Assembly (NCBI GenBank): GCA_051530055.1
Contig: CM121341.1
Location: forward strand, 4,774,001-4,838,000
Direction of reading: 5' to 3'
Length of the DNA: 64,000 nucleotides
Source of the DNA: Neoechinorhynchus agilis
Taxonomy: Eukaryota > Acanthocephala
Shown here piece after piece: positions 22,923-34,674 of this stretch. The notes beneath the pieces were generated by a model, which was not told where the DNA came from, did not search any database, and was given only the letters and a program-made list of their open reading frames with translations. The position numbers were made by a program, and so were the translations under genes. The stretch's first letter is position 1, and each line of letters starts with the position of its first letter.

Positions 22923-23320
22923 TAAAAGCCAAAACACTTATAATGGTCGATATAATGACCGCCGCTTCTTTCCGCTGCCATAATCGTTCGTGTACTCTCT
23001 TTTGTTTTGAAATTCTTTTCTCGAGAAATACTCGTGATTTTCAGTGTATACTTTGGATCGGAAGTGGGCTCAATCATTGAAAAATTCTTCAAATCTGATC
23101 TTCAATCCATTTTGTGAATCATTTAAGCCTGTTTTTAACGCTTATTAAAACTTTGCATCTTAGGCAGTCGGCCGCTTTTTTTGCTCAATTTTCATTTTGG
23201 ACAAAAAAGGAGGTTGCGTTCTTCCGTCGATCCGCGCCGATGACGTCATGAGATTTTCTCTTTTATTGTTGGTAAAAAACAGAGATGTGATTATTTTTTG
23301 TTAATTTTTCGCTCTAATGA
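22923..23320. other. Divergent POLD1 / LCAT upstream region
   Basis: About 400 bp between the POLD1 start and a LINE tail. No frame of note; likely holds promoters of both genes, but I see no clear TATA box. Confidence 0.4.
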
Positions 23321-23326
23321 TTTTTT

Positions 23327-23510
23327 GTGACACAAGGGCCGCTGGGATCTTTGGCACGAAGCTTTTGTGCCGAACTCGGACGACGACTTGCAGCACAAAC
23401 AGGGGAGCGACGCGAGAGGATTTTCCTGATCCAAAGAATAAGCCTCGCAATCCAACGAGGAAATGCGGTCAGCGTCCGGGGGCGATTTAATCTAAAATTG
23501 TCCTTCAAAA
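23327..23510 (+). mobile_element. LINE 3' tail
   Basis: Encodes RISLAIQRGNAVSV preceded by a decayed version of the conserved LINE C-terminus. Sits between POLD1 and LCAT. Confidence 0.7.
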
Positions 23511-23720
23511 AAAGAAACAATAAAAAGATTATTTCCAACTGATGACGTAATTTAAGTTATATTTTTGTACAGGGTTTACAAATTAATGAAGTCGCAAAAA
23601 ATCTTTTTTTGGAGCAAAAAAACGCAAATTTCCACGTGATTAATCGCTTGTTCGTCATGGGCTTTTTTCATAAAGTTTAGCGCTTGAGCAAAACGAGCTT
23701 TCGTGTTCACATCTTTTAAG

Positions 23721-26700
23721 ATGCTTAAAATCTCCTGGTTAATGATGTTTTTTTCGTTGTTTACGATTAAAAGAGTTCCACTGGTAACGTATCCGGTGAT
23801 TTTAATACCCGGATACGGTGGTTCCCAAATTGAAGCCAGTCTTAACCGTACAACAACCATTCATTACTTCTGTAAGAAGCAATCTGATTGGTTCACTCTC
23901 TGGCTTAATATTCCTTTACTCGTCTGGCCTTCGATTGAGTGCTTCGCAGATAATATGATTCTTATTTACGATAAACAAACTGGTCGAACAAACAATAACG
24001 AAGGGGTTAAAACTAGAGCTCCCGGATTCGGCGACACTTCGACCGTCGAATATTTCGATCCCAGTAATATACGATTCTCGTCCTATTTTGCGCCAATCGT
24101 CAATCGACTTGTCAAAAACTTGATGCTCGAACATGAACTCGGACGTTTTTTAGAAAAAATTTTTTTTTGAAAATCAATTGATTCCTATTCTTTTCGACAA
24201 GGCACAACCTCGATAAAAGAGTACAGGATTGCGCCGAAATCAAGTGGAATCAATCGAAATTCCTTTAATTTTTACACGCCAGATACAAGCTTTTAAAAAT
24301 CTCCTTTTCCCCAAAAATCAATCGCTTTTCACCCAATTTTCTAAGTAGCACTCGTGGATGAGATGTGGATTTTTCCTCATTTGAAGTTTTTCCCCCAAAA
24401 TCAATCGCTTTTCACCCAATTTTCTAAGTAGCACTCGTGGATGAGATGTGGATTTTTCCTCATTTTAAGTTTTCTCCCCAAAATCAATCGTTTTTCGTTA
24501 TATTTTCTAAGTCGCACTCGTGGATGAGATGTGGATTTTTCCTCATTTGAAGTTTTTCCCCCCAAAATCAATCGCTTTTCACCCAATTTTCTAAGTAGCA
24601 CTCGTGGATGAGATGTGGATTTTTCCTCATTTGAAGTTTTCCCCCCAAAATCAATCGCTTTTCACCCAATTTTCTAAGTCGCACTCGTGGATGAGATGTG
24701 GATTTTTCCTCATTTTAAGTTTTCCCCCAAAATCAACCGCTTTTCACCCAATTTTCTGAGACTCGTGGATGAGATGTGGATTTTTCCTCATTTGAAGTTT
24801 TCCCCCAAAATCAACCGCTTTTCACCCAATTTTCTGAGACTCGTGGATGAGATGTGGATTTTTCCTCATTTGAAGTTTTTCCTCCCAAAATCAATCGCTT
24901 TTCATCCTATTTTCTGAGACTCGTGGATGAGATGTTGATTTTTCCTCATTTTAAGTTTTCCCCCCAAAATCAATCGTTTTTCGTCCTATTTCCTGAGACT
25001 CGTGGATGAGATGTGGATTTTTCCTCATTTTAAGTTTCCCCCCAAAATCAATCGCTTTTCATCCTATTTTCTGAGACTCGTGGATGAGATGTGGATTTTC
25101 CTCATTTGAGTTTTCCCCCCAAAATCAATCGCTTTTCATCCTATTTTCTGAGACTCGTGGATGAGATGTGGATTTTTCCTCATTTGAAGTTTTCCCCCCA
25201 AAATCAATCGCTTTTCATCCTATTTTCTGAGACTCGTGGATGAGATGTGGATTTTTCCTCATTTGAAGTTTTCCCCCCCAAAATCAATCGCTTTTCATCC
25301 TATTTTCTGAGACTCGTGGATGAGATGTGGATTTTTCCTCATTTTAAGTTTCCCCCCAAAATCAATCGCTTTTCACCCAATTTTCTAAGACTCGTGGATG
25401 AGATGTGGATTTTTCCTCATTTGAAGTTTTCCCCCCCAAAATCAATCGCTTTTCATCCTATTTTCTAAGACTCGTGGATGAGATGTGGATTTTTCCTCAT
25501 TTGAAGTTTTCCCCCCAAAATCAATCGCTTTTCATCCTATTTTCTGAGAATCGTGGATGAGATGTGGATTTTTCCTCATTTTAAGTTTCCCCCCAAAATC
25601 AATCGCTTTTCATGATATTTTCTGAGACTCGTGGATGAGATGTGGATTTTTCCTCATTTTAAGTTTTCCCCCCAAAATCAATCGCTTTTCATCCTATTTT
25701 CTGAGACTCGTGGATGAGATGTGGATTTTTCCTCATTTGAAGTTTTCCCCCCCAAAATCAATCGCATTTCACCCAATTTTCTAAGTAGCACTCGTGGATG
25801 AGATGTGGATTTTTCCTCATTTGAAGTTTCCCCCCCCAAAATCAATCGTTTTTCGTCCTATTTTCTAAGTCGCACTCGTGGATGAGATGTGGATTTTTCC
25901 TCATTTGAAGTTTTCCCCCCAAAATCAATCGCTTTTCATCCTATTTTCTGAGACTCGTGGATGAGATGTGGATTTTTCCTCATTTTAAGTTTCCCCCCAA
26001 AATCAATCGCTTTTCATCCTATTTTCTGAGACTCGTGGATGAGATGTGGATTTTTCCTCATTTTAAGTTTCCCCCCAAAATCAATCGCTTTTCATCCTAT
26101 TTTCTGAGACTCGTGGATGAGATGTGATTTTTCCTCATTTGAAGTTTCCCCCAAAATCAATCGCTTTCACCATTTTCTAAGACTCGTGGATGAGATGTGG
26201 ATTTTTCCTCATTTGAAGTTTTCCCCCCAAAATCAATCGTTTTTCGTCCTATTTTCTGAGACTCGTGGATGAGATGTGGATTTTTCCTCATTTGAAGTTT
26301 TCCCCCCAAAATCAATCGCTTTTCATCCTATTTTCTGAGACTCGTGGATGAGATGTGGATTTTTCCTCATTTTAAGTTTCCCCCCAAAATCTTTTCTCTA
26401 GACTCGTGGATGAGATGTGGATTTTTCCTCATTTGAAGTTTTCCCCCAAAATCAATCGCTTTTCATCCTATTTTCTGAGACTCGTGGATGAGATGTTGAT
26501 TTTTCCTCATTTGAAGTTTTCCCCCAAAAAATCCTTTTCACCCAATTTTCTAAGTAGCACTCGTGGATGAGATGTGGATTTTTCCTCATTTGAAGTTTCC
26601 CCCCCAAAATCAATCGTTTTTCGTCCTATTTTCTAAGTCGCACTCGTGGATGAGATGTGGATTTTTCCTCATTTGAAGTTTTCCCCCCAAAATCAATCGT

Positions 26701-28259
26701 TTTTCATCCCATTTTCTGAGACTCGTGGATGAGATGTGGATTTTTCCTCATTTTAAGTTTTCCCCCAAAATCAATCGTTTTTCGTTATATTTTCTAAGTC
26801 GCACTCGTGGATGAGATGTGGATTTTTCCTCATTTGAATTTTCCCCCCAAAATCAATCGCTTTTCACCCAATTTTCTAAGTAGCACTCGTGGATGAGATG
26901 TGGATTTTTCCTCATTTGAAGTTTTCCCCCCAAAATCAATCGCTTTTCACCCAATTTTCTAAGTCGCACTCGTGGATGAGATGTTGATTTTTCGTCATTT
27001 GAAGTTTTTCCCCCAAAATCAATCGCTTTTCACCCAATTTTCTAAGTCGCACTCGTGGATGAGATGTGGATTTTTCCTCATTTGAAGTTTTTCCCCCCAA
27101 AATCAATCGCTTTTCACCCAATTTTCTAAGTAGCACTCGTGGATGAGATGTGGATTTTTCCTCATTTGAAGTTTTTCCCCCCAAAATCAATCGCTTTTCA
27201 CCCAATTTTCTAAGTAGCACTCGTGGATGAGATGTGGATTTTTCCTCATTTGAAGTTTTTCCCCCTAAAATCAATCGTTTTTCGTCCTTTTTGTTCTGAG
27301 ACTCGTGCATAAGATGGCAAGGAAAGTGGATTTTTGTGTTCTGACGAACCGTAGATTCCATATATCTCCAACGTTCAAGTCCATGTTCGATCCTTAAATT
27401 ACGAGCGGGGCACTAGTATCCACGGGGCTCCTTATGACTTTCGGAAAAGCCCACTTGAACTTGAAGAATATTTCGCATCTTTGACGAAGTTGGTTGAAAC
27501 TACGTTTGAAGAGAACAACCGCGTTCCCGTGATTATTATGGCTCATAGCATGGGTGGAAACATTGGTTTGTATTGGCTACAAAAAGCTCGTTCTTCATGG
27601 AAATCAAAGTACATTAAATCTTTTATTACATTCGGAACCCCATGGATTGGGGCCATCAAAAGTGTTCGTCTTGTTATTTCCGGCGATAATATCAATCTGT
27701 ATGTGGTAAATCCATTAATGCTTACATATGGCGCATGCCTAATGAGTGATTTTTGGGTTTTGAAATCAACTCATTTGTTCGTCCAATTCAAAGATCACCT
27801 AGTACTATTTTTCTTTTTCCTTCTATAAAACATTGGAATAATTCCGACATTATTGTTTCTGCTCTAGGAAAAAACTATACAGTTCGAGATTATCAAGCAC
27901 TTTTTGTTGGAATTGGATACGACGACGGGTTCGATATATTCCTCAGATTGAAAGACGAATTTGACCCAAAGGAAGCACCAAACGTGGAAACTCACATTAT
28001 TTACGGAGATCGAGTAGACACCCCTAAACAATATATTTATTCGGTTAAAAGTAAAAATTGGTATGACAAGGTGCCGGTAATTGTCAATGGCAATGGAGAT
28101 GGCACTGTTAACTTGGAAAGTCTCACTGCTCCATTCCGATTATGGAAACAAAAGTCTCCTCTGATCCAAGCTAAGATTGATCACGCGGAACACCTCGAGA
28201 TGCTATCGGATGCACGAGTGATCGATTATATCGAAAATCTTATAAGGTCGTATTCATAG
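23721..28259 (+). CDS. PLA2G15: Lysosomal phospholipase A2 / LCAT family acyltransferase
   Basis: Group XV phospholipase/LCAT-like alpha/beta hydrolase. Exons 23721-24121, 27396-27744 and 27771-28259 join in phase to 412 residues, the length of human PLA2G15. N-terminal signal peptide (LKISWLMMFFSLFTI), then YPVILIPGYGGSQIEA at the oxyanion region, IHYFCKKQSDWFTLWLN, and RAPGFGDT. The catalytic Ser is in AHSMGG, the Asp in GDGDGTVN and the His in HAEHLEML. Exon 2 supplies YERGTSIHGAPYDFRKSP. ATG 23721 directly follows ATCTTTTAAG. Two introns, neither GT-AG: one of 3274 bp filled by a minisatellite and one of 26 nt with AG-AC ends. Expected to act in lysosomes on phospholipids and ceramide. 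Confidence 0.92.
24122..27395 (+). other. LCAT intron 1: 3.27-kb insert with terminal inverted repeats
   Basis: Flanked by CTT on both sides. Starts GATGCTCGAACATGAACTCG and ends with CAAGTCCATGTTCGATC plus CTT; the 24-bp ends are complementary with about four mismatches. Excision fuses VKN to LNYERG, as the family requires. No GT-AG fits. Confidence 0.75.
24290..27300 (+). repeat. 75-bp minisatellite, about 40 units
   Basis: Units contain ACTCGTGGATGAGATGTGGA, then TTTTTCCTCATTTGAAG, a C-run and AAAATCAATCGCTTTTCA. Unit length varies (about 72-78 bp) through the C-run and small indels. Two main unit types alternate (AAGTAGCACTCG and GAGACTCG). Fills the LCAT intron almost completely. Confidence 0.95.
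27745..27770 (+). other. 26-nt AG-AC intron of LCAT
   Basis: Begins AGTGATTTTT and ends AAATCAAC. Removal is in phase and joins ACLM to SFVRPIQRSPS, as in the family. AATGAGTGATTT and AAATCAACTCATT, spanning both junctions, pair with one bulge. Confidence 0.85.
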
Positions 28260-28860
28260 ACATACTGAAAGTTTTGCACATTAAATGGGTCTTCAAAAAA
28301 ATGAGATGGAAACGCTGAGTTTCTTTACAACTGTTCGAATCTAACCCAAAATGCCAAAGTAACATGAAACCTATTTTTAACCGATCGCAAAGGCCCTAGT
28401 TGTTCGGCTCGAGAACTCGGGATTTTTTATCAATTGTTAACACACCGATGAGCGTTTCCTTCCATGGGTTTGGACTCGACGATTTGTGAGACTTGACACA
28501 AAAGGCGTCTTTTAAAATCCTGCTGCCTCTTCAACCACAGCTCTCTCTCTTTTTTGTGGAGAAAGTAAAATTGATGATTTTAATTCCCCGTTTGTGCTTT
28601 TGAGAAATTATCAATGCTGTCAATGACCGTACAAATCGAAATACTCAGCTTAATTAATTTTAAATGATTCTGTTCAAACGAAACATTTCGACCTTCAAGA
28701 GCGGCACTGCGGTTCTTTTTAAAAAGTATTTTAATAAAAGTGCTCCTGATCGAAGTTTCAAAGACATTCACGTGGTTTGATGCGTTATTATTTTGGTCGA
28801 TCATCAACATCCGAGAGATATTTTCTTAAAAAGTCGAATATCCAGAGAAAACCTACACCG
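28260..28860. other. Intergenic, no gene recognised
   Basis: One 76-codon minus frame (28580-28810) has no recognisable features. Confidence 0.45.
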
Positions 28861-28899
28861 ACTCAATCAGTCGACTTTAACGTGATTCCTCTCAAGTGT

Positions 28900-29390
28900 T
28901 GATGATGTGGCCACTTGGTCACGTACGTGGGCAAAACAGAAAGGCCACTTCGCCAAAGAGTGGCCGAGCATGTACGAAACTCGTTGAACCCAAGTGCGCA
29001 ATCGTATGTGACGACACCGTGGGCGAAACATTATTCGCGAGTCCACCCGGATGGAACAGTTCAGCTGTCCACGCGCATAATGTACAAAGCGCAGGATCCC
29101 GTCGAACTGTCGATAGCGGAAGCGCTGATCATATCCCGAGAGACCCGGGATCGTGAGGACTCTAGCGGGCATCGGTCGGTAGGACACTCATTAACCAGAA
29201 GGATGAGTTGTCTGCCGTCATGAATCTAATGTGAACTTCCACTTCACTCGCATTGTAGATTACACCCTGAAGAAGCCGTTGGACGGCGAAAGCTAGGTGT
29301 TTCAATATACTCTCTTTCAGTCGGATTGTCAATCAAACAATCATCAATAGATAAAACATGCGACTGAACAACCAAGCAGCGCTTAGTAAT
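28900..29390 (+). mobile_element. Penelope-like element 3' end with GIY-YIG domain
   Basis: 28915-29223 encodes VTYVGKTERPLRQRVAEHVR, the GIY-YIG endonuclease core seen at the C-terminus of Penelope-like elements, then a Glu-containing SIAEALIISRETRDRE helix. The downstream 29224-29390 holds a strong hairpin and a CTGAAGA...GAAA stretch. The last 300 bp recur at 39526-39830. 5' part missing; an old truncated copy. Confidence 0.7.
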
Positions 29391-29394
29391 CCTA

Positions 29395-30170
29395 ACCTAA
29401 TCACACGATATTATTATTTCGATGCGCGTTCCCAATATTTTGGGACAGAGCTAAAAATATAATGAGGACGTGATTTCAAAAAAACCGAGAGATGAATTCG
29501 TTATTTTATGGTTGATTGCAATTCGCTACAGCCATTAAAGCAGAGTTCGTAGCTTCGTTGATTGTTCTCATATCAGGTTTTTGTTTCGTTGATTTAGAGG
29601 GCTTCCTTCGTACCGCCACGGAAAGTTGAAGTGGAAATTAAAGGATACTCTTTTTCTTGGATGACTTTAAAGATATATCATTGAGGTCTCGTCGGACTTC
29701 TTCAGCTCTATGACGATATTTTGACTTGGTGAATATACTCTCATGGTTAAATATTCTTTTTATTATAGAGAATTATTGTCTGAGTGCATTTCATTCGAGC
29801 TTGGCGACGTTTTCCCCCCTTGCTTACGTCTTTAGTCATATCGCTTGTAAGTTTTAAATGGTTTAAAAATAAATGATCAACACCAACAACAATAATTCTT
29901 TTTATTGTTTACAAAGACTGGATTGTTCATATTTTGATTGTTTTTGTGGCGCGTACAAATTAATTTTATTTTTAAAATCCGATATTTCGGCATCAGAAAG
30001 GTTGTTTCGCGATATTAAAAATGCAATCATTTTAATTTCTACGCCAAAAAACATTCTTTTTATTATTAGGAAATTTTTCGAAAGAGAGAAAACCTCGCCT
30101 TACTAATCATCTAAAAAGATCTCGATATGGATTTTCTCGATAATTCGGATCGTATATGAAAGAATGGCGT
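29395..30170. other. Intergenic with foldback remnants
   Basis: 29640-29800 and 30050-30140 contain words of the 19.3-kb foldback family (GAATATACTC, TTTTTATTAT). No gene seen. Confidence 0.4.
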
Positions 30171-30173
30171 TTG

Positions 30174-30180
30174 TATAAAA
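30174..30180 (+). promoter_or_regulatory. TATA box TATAAAA
   Basis: TATAAAA 34 bp before ATG 30214, a plausible core-promoter spacing for a very short leader. Confidence 0.4.
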
Positions 30181-30213
30181 CCCATTGGTCACATTATCAC
30201 ATAATCGCTAACA

Positions 30214-30465
30214 ATGAACGAAAATGATTTAAAGTTCCATAAAAGTACTTTGGCATCCAGTCTTCATAGCGTCATACTCAACAGCCATAATGCAAAGCTC
30301 AAGAGATCTGTAATGAAAGCGTTCAAAGTGCCGAACATGTTTGAACTTCACGAAGCAATTACAAACCTCGTGGATGCGTCACGTTTCGATTTTCGCATAA
30401 ATGAAGGAAATCAGATCTCTTGGATCGGGGCACGCTCTGCTTTATTTCATTTCAGTTTCAATTAG
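30214..30465 (+). CDS. Hypothetical 83-residue protein
   Basis: ATG-started frame MNENDLKFHKSTLASSL ending at 30465. Mixed helix-like composition, no signal peptide or membrane segment, no family recognised. Support is a TATA box upstream and reasonable codon composition; it could also be the first exon of a longer gene or chance. Confidence 0.35.
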   Translation: MNENDLKFHKSTLASSLHSVILNSHNAKLKRSVMKAFKVPNMFELHEAITNLVDASRFDFRINEGNQISWIGARSALFHFSFN

Positions 30466-30469
30466 CGAT

Positions 30470-31328
30470 GTTTGATTCAGAAATAGATTTATCTTGAAAA
30501 TTCTCGGTCTTTTCGTTTTTGTCAGTCAATTGTTTCGCAAGTTTTTCCGATATTTCTTCAAGGGTTTAACGTGGGGTGAAGATACTCGCCCGGAATATTT
30601 CGAAAGAGGAAAACCGGAGGACATCTCGATATGGATTATTTTCTCTCCTCCTCAGTTATTTTGTCAAGTACTATTTTTGAATAGAATTTACATAAAGACG
30701 AAGTCTTTTATGCCGGCGTCAATATTTCGACTGTTAATCAAATCCATCTTCAAGGAAGCAGTAAAAACATACACTCAGTATTTTTTACACGAAAGAACTA
30801 CGAAACTATGATGTTCATTACGTCATGACAGTTGATTGTACAATGTGAGACCACTGCTCGAAATAATAGTTATGAAGCTGTTCAACCCCCCAATGAAAAG
30901 AGAGAATGTTAGCGAAGTGAATATCGGGGAAATTAGGGGTGGCAAAAAATTAAGAAAAACGGTCTGTGTAATTTCGTTATGAGTCATCGGCTATTGTGGA
31001 TTTTTGAACGCTTTTAACCCTAAAACACGGATTGAATTCTGATAAGCCGGTTCTATTGATTCAGATGTGGGCTTTTTAGTTTTTCCTTCTTTTCTATGAA
31101 GAAAAAGTCGAGTAAAGAACGTCCAAAATCAGTTCCCTAAGAGATTCGTTGAGCGTTTTTTGACTTGTGCGATAACCAGAATCTGATCAATAACGGACAC
31201 TCGACCGAGTAAAGTGGAATTGTGTGAGTCGACGGATTCACGGCATGCGGATTCTCGTGACCCCTTTGACCGATTAGCGTTCGTGGATCTAAATGCTTTA
31301 TATGATAAATAAATACGTTTTCGTTTCT
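30470..31328. other. Intergenic, foldback remnant at 30580-30670
   Basis: GATACTCGCCCGGAATATTTCG and CATCTCGATATGGATT recur near 30120 and 52510. No gene seen. Confidence 0.4.
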
Positions 31329-31331
31329 ATT

Positions 31332-32073
31332 TTACTTTCTATACCAAAGTTTGGCTGTATTTTCTCGTTTGATTTTTCTTTGAAGTTGAAGGACACCGTA
31401 AAGTAAGGCTTCGGCAGATGGAGGACATCCTGGGACGTAAATGTCCACAGGGAGCAATCGGTCGACTCCTCTAACCACAGAATACGAGTAATGGTAATAA
31501 CCTCCAGAATTGGCACAGCTGCCCATTGAAATGACCCATTTGGGATGAAGCATTTGATCGTAGATTCTCCTGATTCCAGGAGCCATTTTGTTACACACGG
31601 TTCCACTGACTATCATTAAATCAGCTTGCCGAGGACTTGCTCGAAATACTACACCGAATCGATCCATGTCGTATCGAGGTCCGGCGAACTGCATCATTTC
31701 CATGGCACAACAAGCCAATCCAAACGTCAGAGGCCACATTGAACTTCGACGAATGAAATTGAACAAATCGTCGAGTCGTGTTTACCTACATTGTCTTTTT
31801 TAAACCGAAACAATGAAGGTCTCTAAGCGCGTACTCAGCACTAGCCATCTTGGGATATTGTTTGCCGGGCAAAATAGTGAACGCCGACTTATTTCCTAAT
31901 TTGCCCTCTTCAGGAGATACACAAATCTCGGGAGCCGTCGAATGAGGCGTCAAAGGAACATCTTCATCACTAATCCGTTCGATTTTTGCTAACGGAATCG
32001 CCGATACATTAATCGATCTTAATAGAATCCTAGAACGTGAACAGCAACTTATAATCGATTTCTGTAAAATCAT
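31332..32073 (-). CDS. NDUFS7: Complex I subunit NDUFS7 (PSST)
   Basis: Carries Fe-S cluster N2 of mitochondrial complex I, next to the quinone site. Exons 32073-31823 and 31779-31332 join to 232 residues. The N-terminus is a targeting sequence ([20 protein letters not shown]). The body is highly conserved: [18 protein letters not shown] with the vicinal cysteines, [38 protein letters not shown], and [14 protein letters not shown] with the remaining cluster ligands. All four Cys are present. The join [17 protein letters not shown] matches human EYVVAKLDDLVNWAR. ATG 32073 follows ATTTGTTAG by 16 nt. The 43-nt intron is AG-AC. Confidence 0.95.
31780..31822 (-). other. 43-nt AG-AC intron of NDUFS7
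   Basis: Minus strand begins AGACCTTCATTG and ends ACAATGTAGGTAAAC. ACCTTCATTGT and ACAATGTAGGT pair in 10 of 11 positions. Removal restores the conserved frame; the unspliced frame meets TAG inside the segment. Confidence 0.85.
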
Positions 32074-32199
32074 TTCACGCTCGGTTCCTAACAAATGTGA
32101 CGTTATGGAAAATTTTGAAAATGATTTCTTTCGGTCTTTTAGCGCAAGTACAAAAGAAATTGGTGACGTTGGTTAGATGGGATCGTTTGCGCTTTTCCG

Positions 32200-33275
32200 T
32201 GGATTTCCTCGACTATCTTCACACCACACAAATCGATTATGATTTTTCGTCTTCATTTTCGAATGGATCATTTAAATTGGTTTCAAGGTTGATAAAGTTC
32301 ACTTTTTCCACGGGGAGGATATCTTTTTTAATTCCTCGACGATCTTCACACCACACAAATCGATTTTTATGATTTTTCGTCTTCATTTTCGAATGGATCA
32401 TTTAAATTAGTTTCAAGGTTGATAAAGTTCACTTTTTCCACGGGGAGGATTTCTTTTTTAATTCCTCGACGATCTTCACACCACACAAATCGATTATGAT
32501 TTTTCGTCTTCATTTTCGAATGGATCATTTAAATTAGTTTCAAGGTTGATAAAGTTCACTTTTTCCACGGGGAGGATATCTTTTTTTATTCCTCGACGAT
32601 CTTCACACCACACAAATCGATTATGATTTTTCGTCTTCATTTTCGAATGGATCATTTAAATTAGTTTCAAGGTTGATAAAGTTCACTTTTTCCACGGGGA
32701 GGATATCTTTTAATTCCTCGACGATCTTCACACCACACAAATCGATTATGATTTTTCGTCTTCATTTTCGAATGGATCATTTAAATTAGTTTCAAGGTTG
32801 ATAAAGTTCACTTTTTCCACGGGGAGGATATCTTTTTTAATTCCTCGACGATCTTCACACCACACAAATCGATTATGATTTTTCGTCTTCATTTTCGAAT
32901 GGATCATTTAAATTAGTTTCAAGGTTGATAAAGTTCACTTTTTCCACGGGGGGATATCTTTTTTAATTCCTCGACGATCTTCACACCACACAAATCGATT
33001 ATGATTTTTCGTCTTCATTTTCGAATGGATCATTTAAATTAGTTTCAAGGTTGATAAAGTTCACTTTTTCCACGGGGAGGATATCTTTTTTAATTCCTCG
33101 ACGATCTTCACACCACACAAATCGATTATGATTTTTCGTCTTCATTTTCGAATGGATAATTTAAATTGGTTTCAAGGTTGATAAAGTTCACTTTTTCCAC
33201 GGGGAGGATATCTTTTTTAATTCCTCGACGATCTTTTCCTTGCGCCGCACAAATCGATTTTTATGATTTTTCGTC
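32200..33275 (-). repeat. Inverted partner of the 127-bp array
   Basis: Eight to nine units, reverse complement of the array at 13224. The similarity continues past one array edge (CGTGGATTTCCTCGACTATC), so a larger block was copied, not just units. Lies upstream of NDUFS7. Confidence 0.9.
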
Positions 33276-33344
33276 TTCATTTTATAGATGGCGAATGTGA
33301 CGATGACAGCAAAATACGAGTAGTTAAGGCGTCTTTTCGCCAAG

Positions 33345-33600
33345 TTGAGTGAGAATTGTCGACCGATTGCCGTAAAATCAAGGAATTATTCCCACGCTGA
33401 AAAGAGCTACATTAAGGAAGAAGTTCGGCGAATGCTCTCTGAGGGAATAATAGTTCCTAGCCAATCGCCTTGGCGGGCTCAAGTGCTGGTTGTCCGGAAT
33501 AAAGCCGGAAAGCCTCGAATGGTAATCGATTACGCGTCCACCATCAACAGATACACTGAGCTTGATGCTTACCCCCTTCCCAAAATTGAGGATTGCTCAT
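33345..33600 (+). mobile_element. Ty3/gypsy-type LTR retrotransposon remnant
   Basis: A short stretch resembling the start of a Ty3/gypsy reverse transcriptase (MLSEGIIVPSQSPWRA, GKPRMVIDYA). Only this fragment is seen; no LTRs recognised. An old, broken fossil. Confidence 0.7.
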
Positions 33601-33969
33601 TTCGACGCTCAAGTCGTCGACGAGAGCTACGACGCTCTCGCTTTTTCCCGTTGCACTGGTGGATTTTGTTGCTCCCGTTCGCTGCCGCATCACCAAGTGG
33701 AGCGGCACACCGCGTTGCAGTAGCTGTCTGGCCGCCGGAGCTGCTTCTTTTACGCGACCGACAAGAATCACTAACATCAAGTCCGATCATCGTGAAAGAA
33801 TATCGAGGTCGTGAAAGAACTTGAAACGTATAGACGAGCTGTGGAGATCTAAATTGAAGAACCTCCTCAAGCTTCCGAGGAATCTAAGCGATGGCGCATT
33901 TTATCTGCCGCTCTCAAAAGTGGTCTAGGATTTAGAAGCCTAAATTTTTAAACTAATGACGTTTTTTGG

Positions 33970-34600
33970 AACGCGTAAACGGCGGACGTAGCTATGACTG
34001 CGACTAAAAGAATTTTCAATTGGAGAGCGAACAGCACAAAATATGGCTGAGACGGCTGCTGAAGGGTCACTAAAAGTGTTCCCACAATTTTATGGGCAGA
34101 ATGAATACTTGCTACTGAGAGTCTTATCGAAATCAATTATTTTATCCTAAATCAATCGTTTTACGCAAATCAACTTTTCAACGTAATTTTATGAGAAATA
34201 GAAGATACAATCAAGCAATAATTTTAAACTGATAATGAGTAATAGAATTGTAAAAGTAACCATGTTTATATTTTATTACCTAATAAATGCGCTTCGTACA
34301 CATGTTATGGATTTAACGTTTTTTCGATATGAACAAAGAAACAGCTCGCACTCGATTTTTGTTTTCCTGTATGTTATTTGCTGAAAATCAGAAGATATTT
34401 CATGAGCAGATGTTGAAATTTTAAAGCTTATGGCGTCATGTTTTCGATATAAAAAACGCAAAAACTGCAGTTGATTTCTTTTTTCCTGTATGTGATTTTC
34501 TCAAAATGAGAAGATATTGCGCGAGCACGTGCTTTAATTTTTAAAACTGCTGACGTTTTTGAAACGAGTAAAAGGCGGACGTAAGTATGACTTAATGAAT
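33970..34600 (+). repeat. Two short R2-like 5' junction pieces around a tandem pair
   Basis: About 33975-34005 and 34568-34598 repeat the 28S-derived GTAAACGGCGGACGTA.CTATGACT found at the 5' end of the R2-like element at 59958. Between them, about 34300-34440 and 34450-34560 form two diverged copies of a unit with TTTTCCTGTATGT and AGAAGATATT. No gene. Confidence 0.55.
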
Positions 34601-34674
34601 GGTAAACGCGTTATGGAATAAACATGTTTTCGATATAAACAACGAAAAAAATAAAGCAGAAATAAAACACTGCA

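Noticed and set aside
24290-27300. CRISPR-like regular repeat array
   Set aside because: Units are contiguous 75-bp tandem copies without unique spacers, in a eukaryotic intron.
26936-27361. 141-codon minus frame and several plus frames in the 75-bp array
   Set aside because: Made by the repeat unit inside the LCAT intron; no independent support.
33544-33814. Short Arg/Ser-rich frames after the Ty3/gypsy remnant
   Set aside because: Overlap one another in several frames on both strands and add no recognisable domain.
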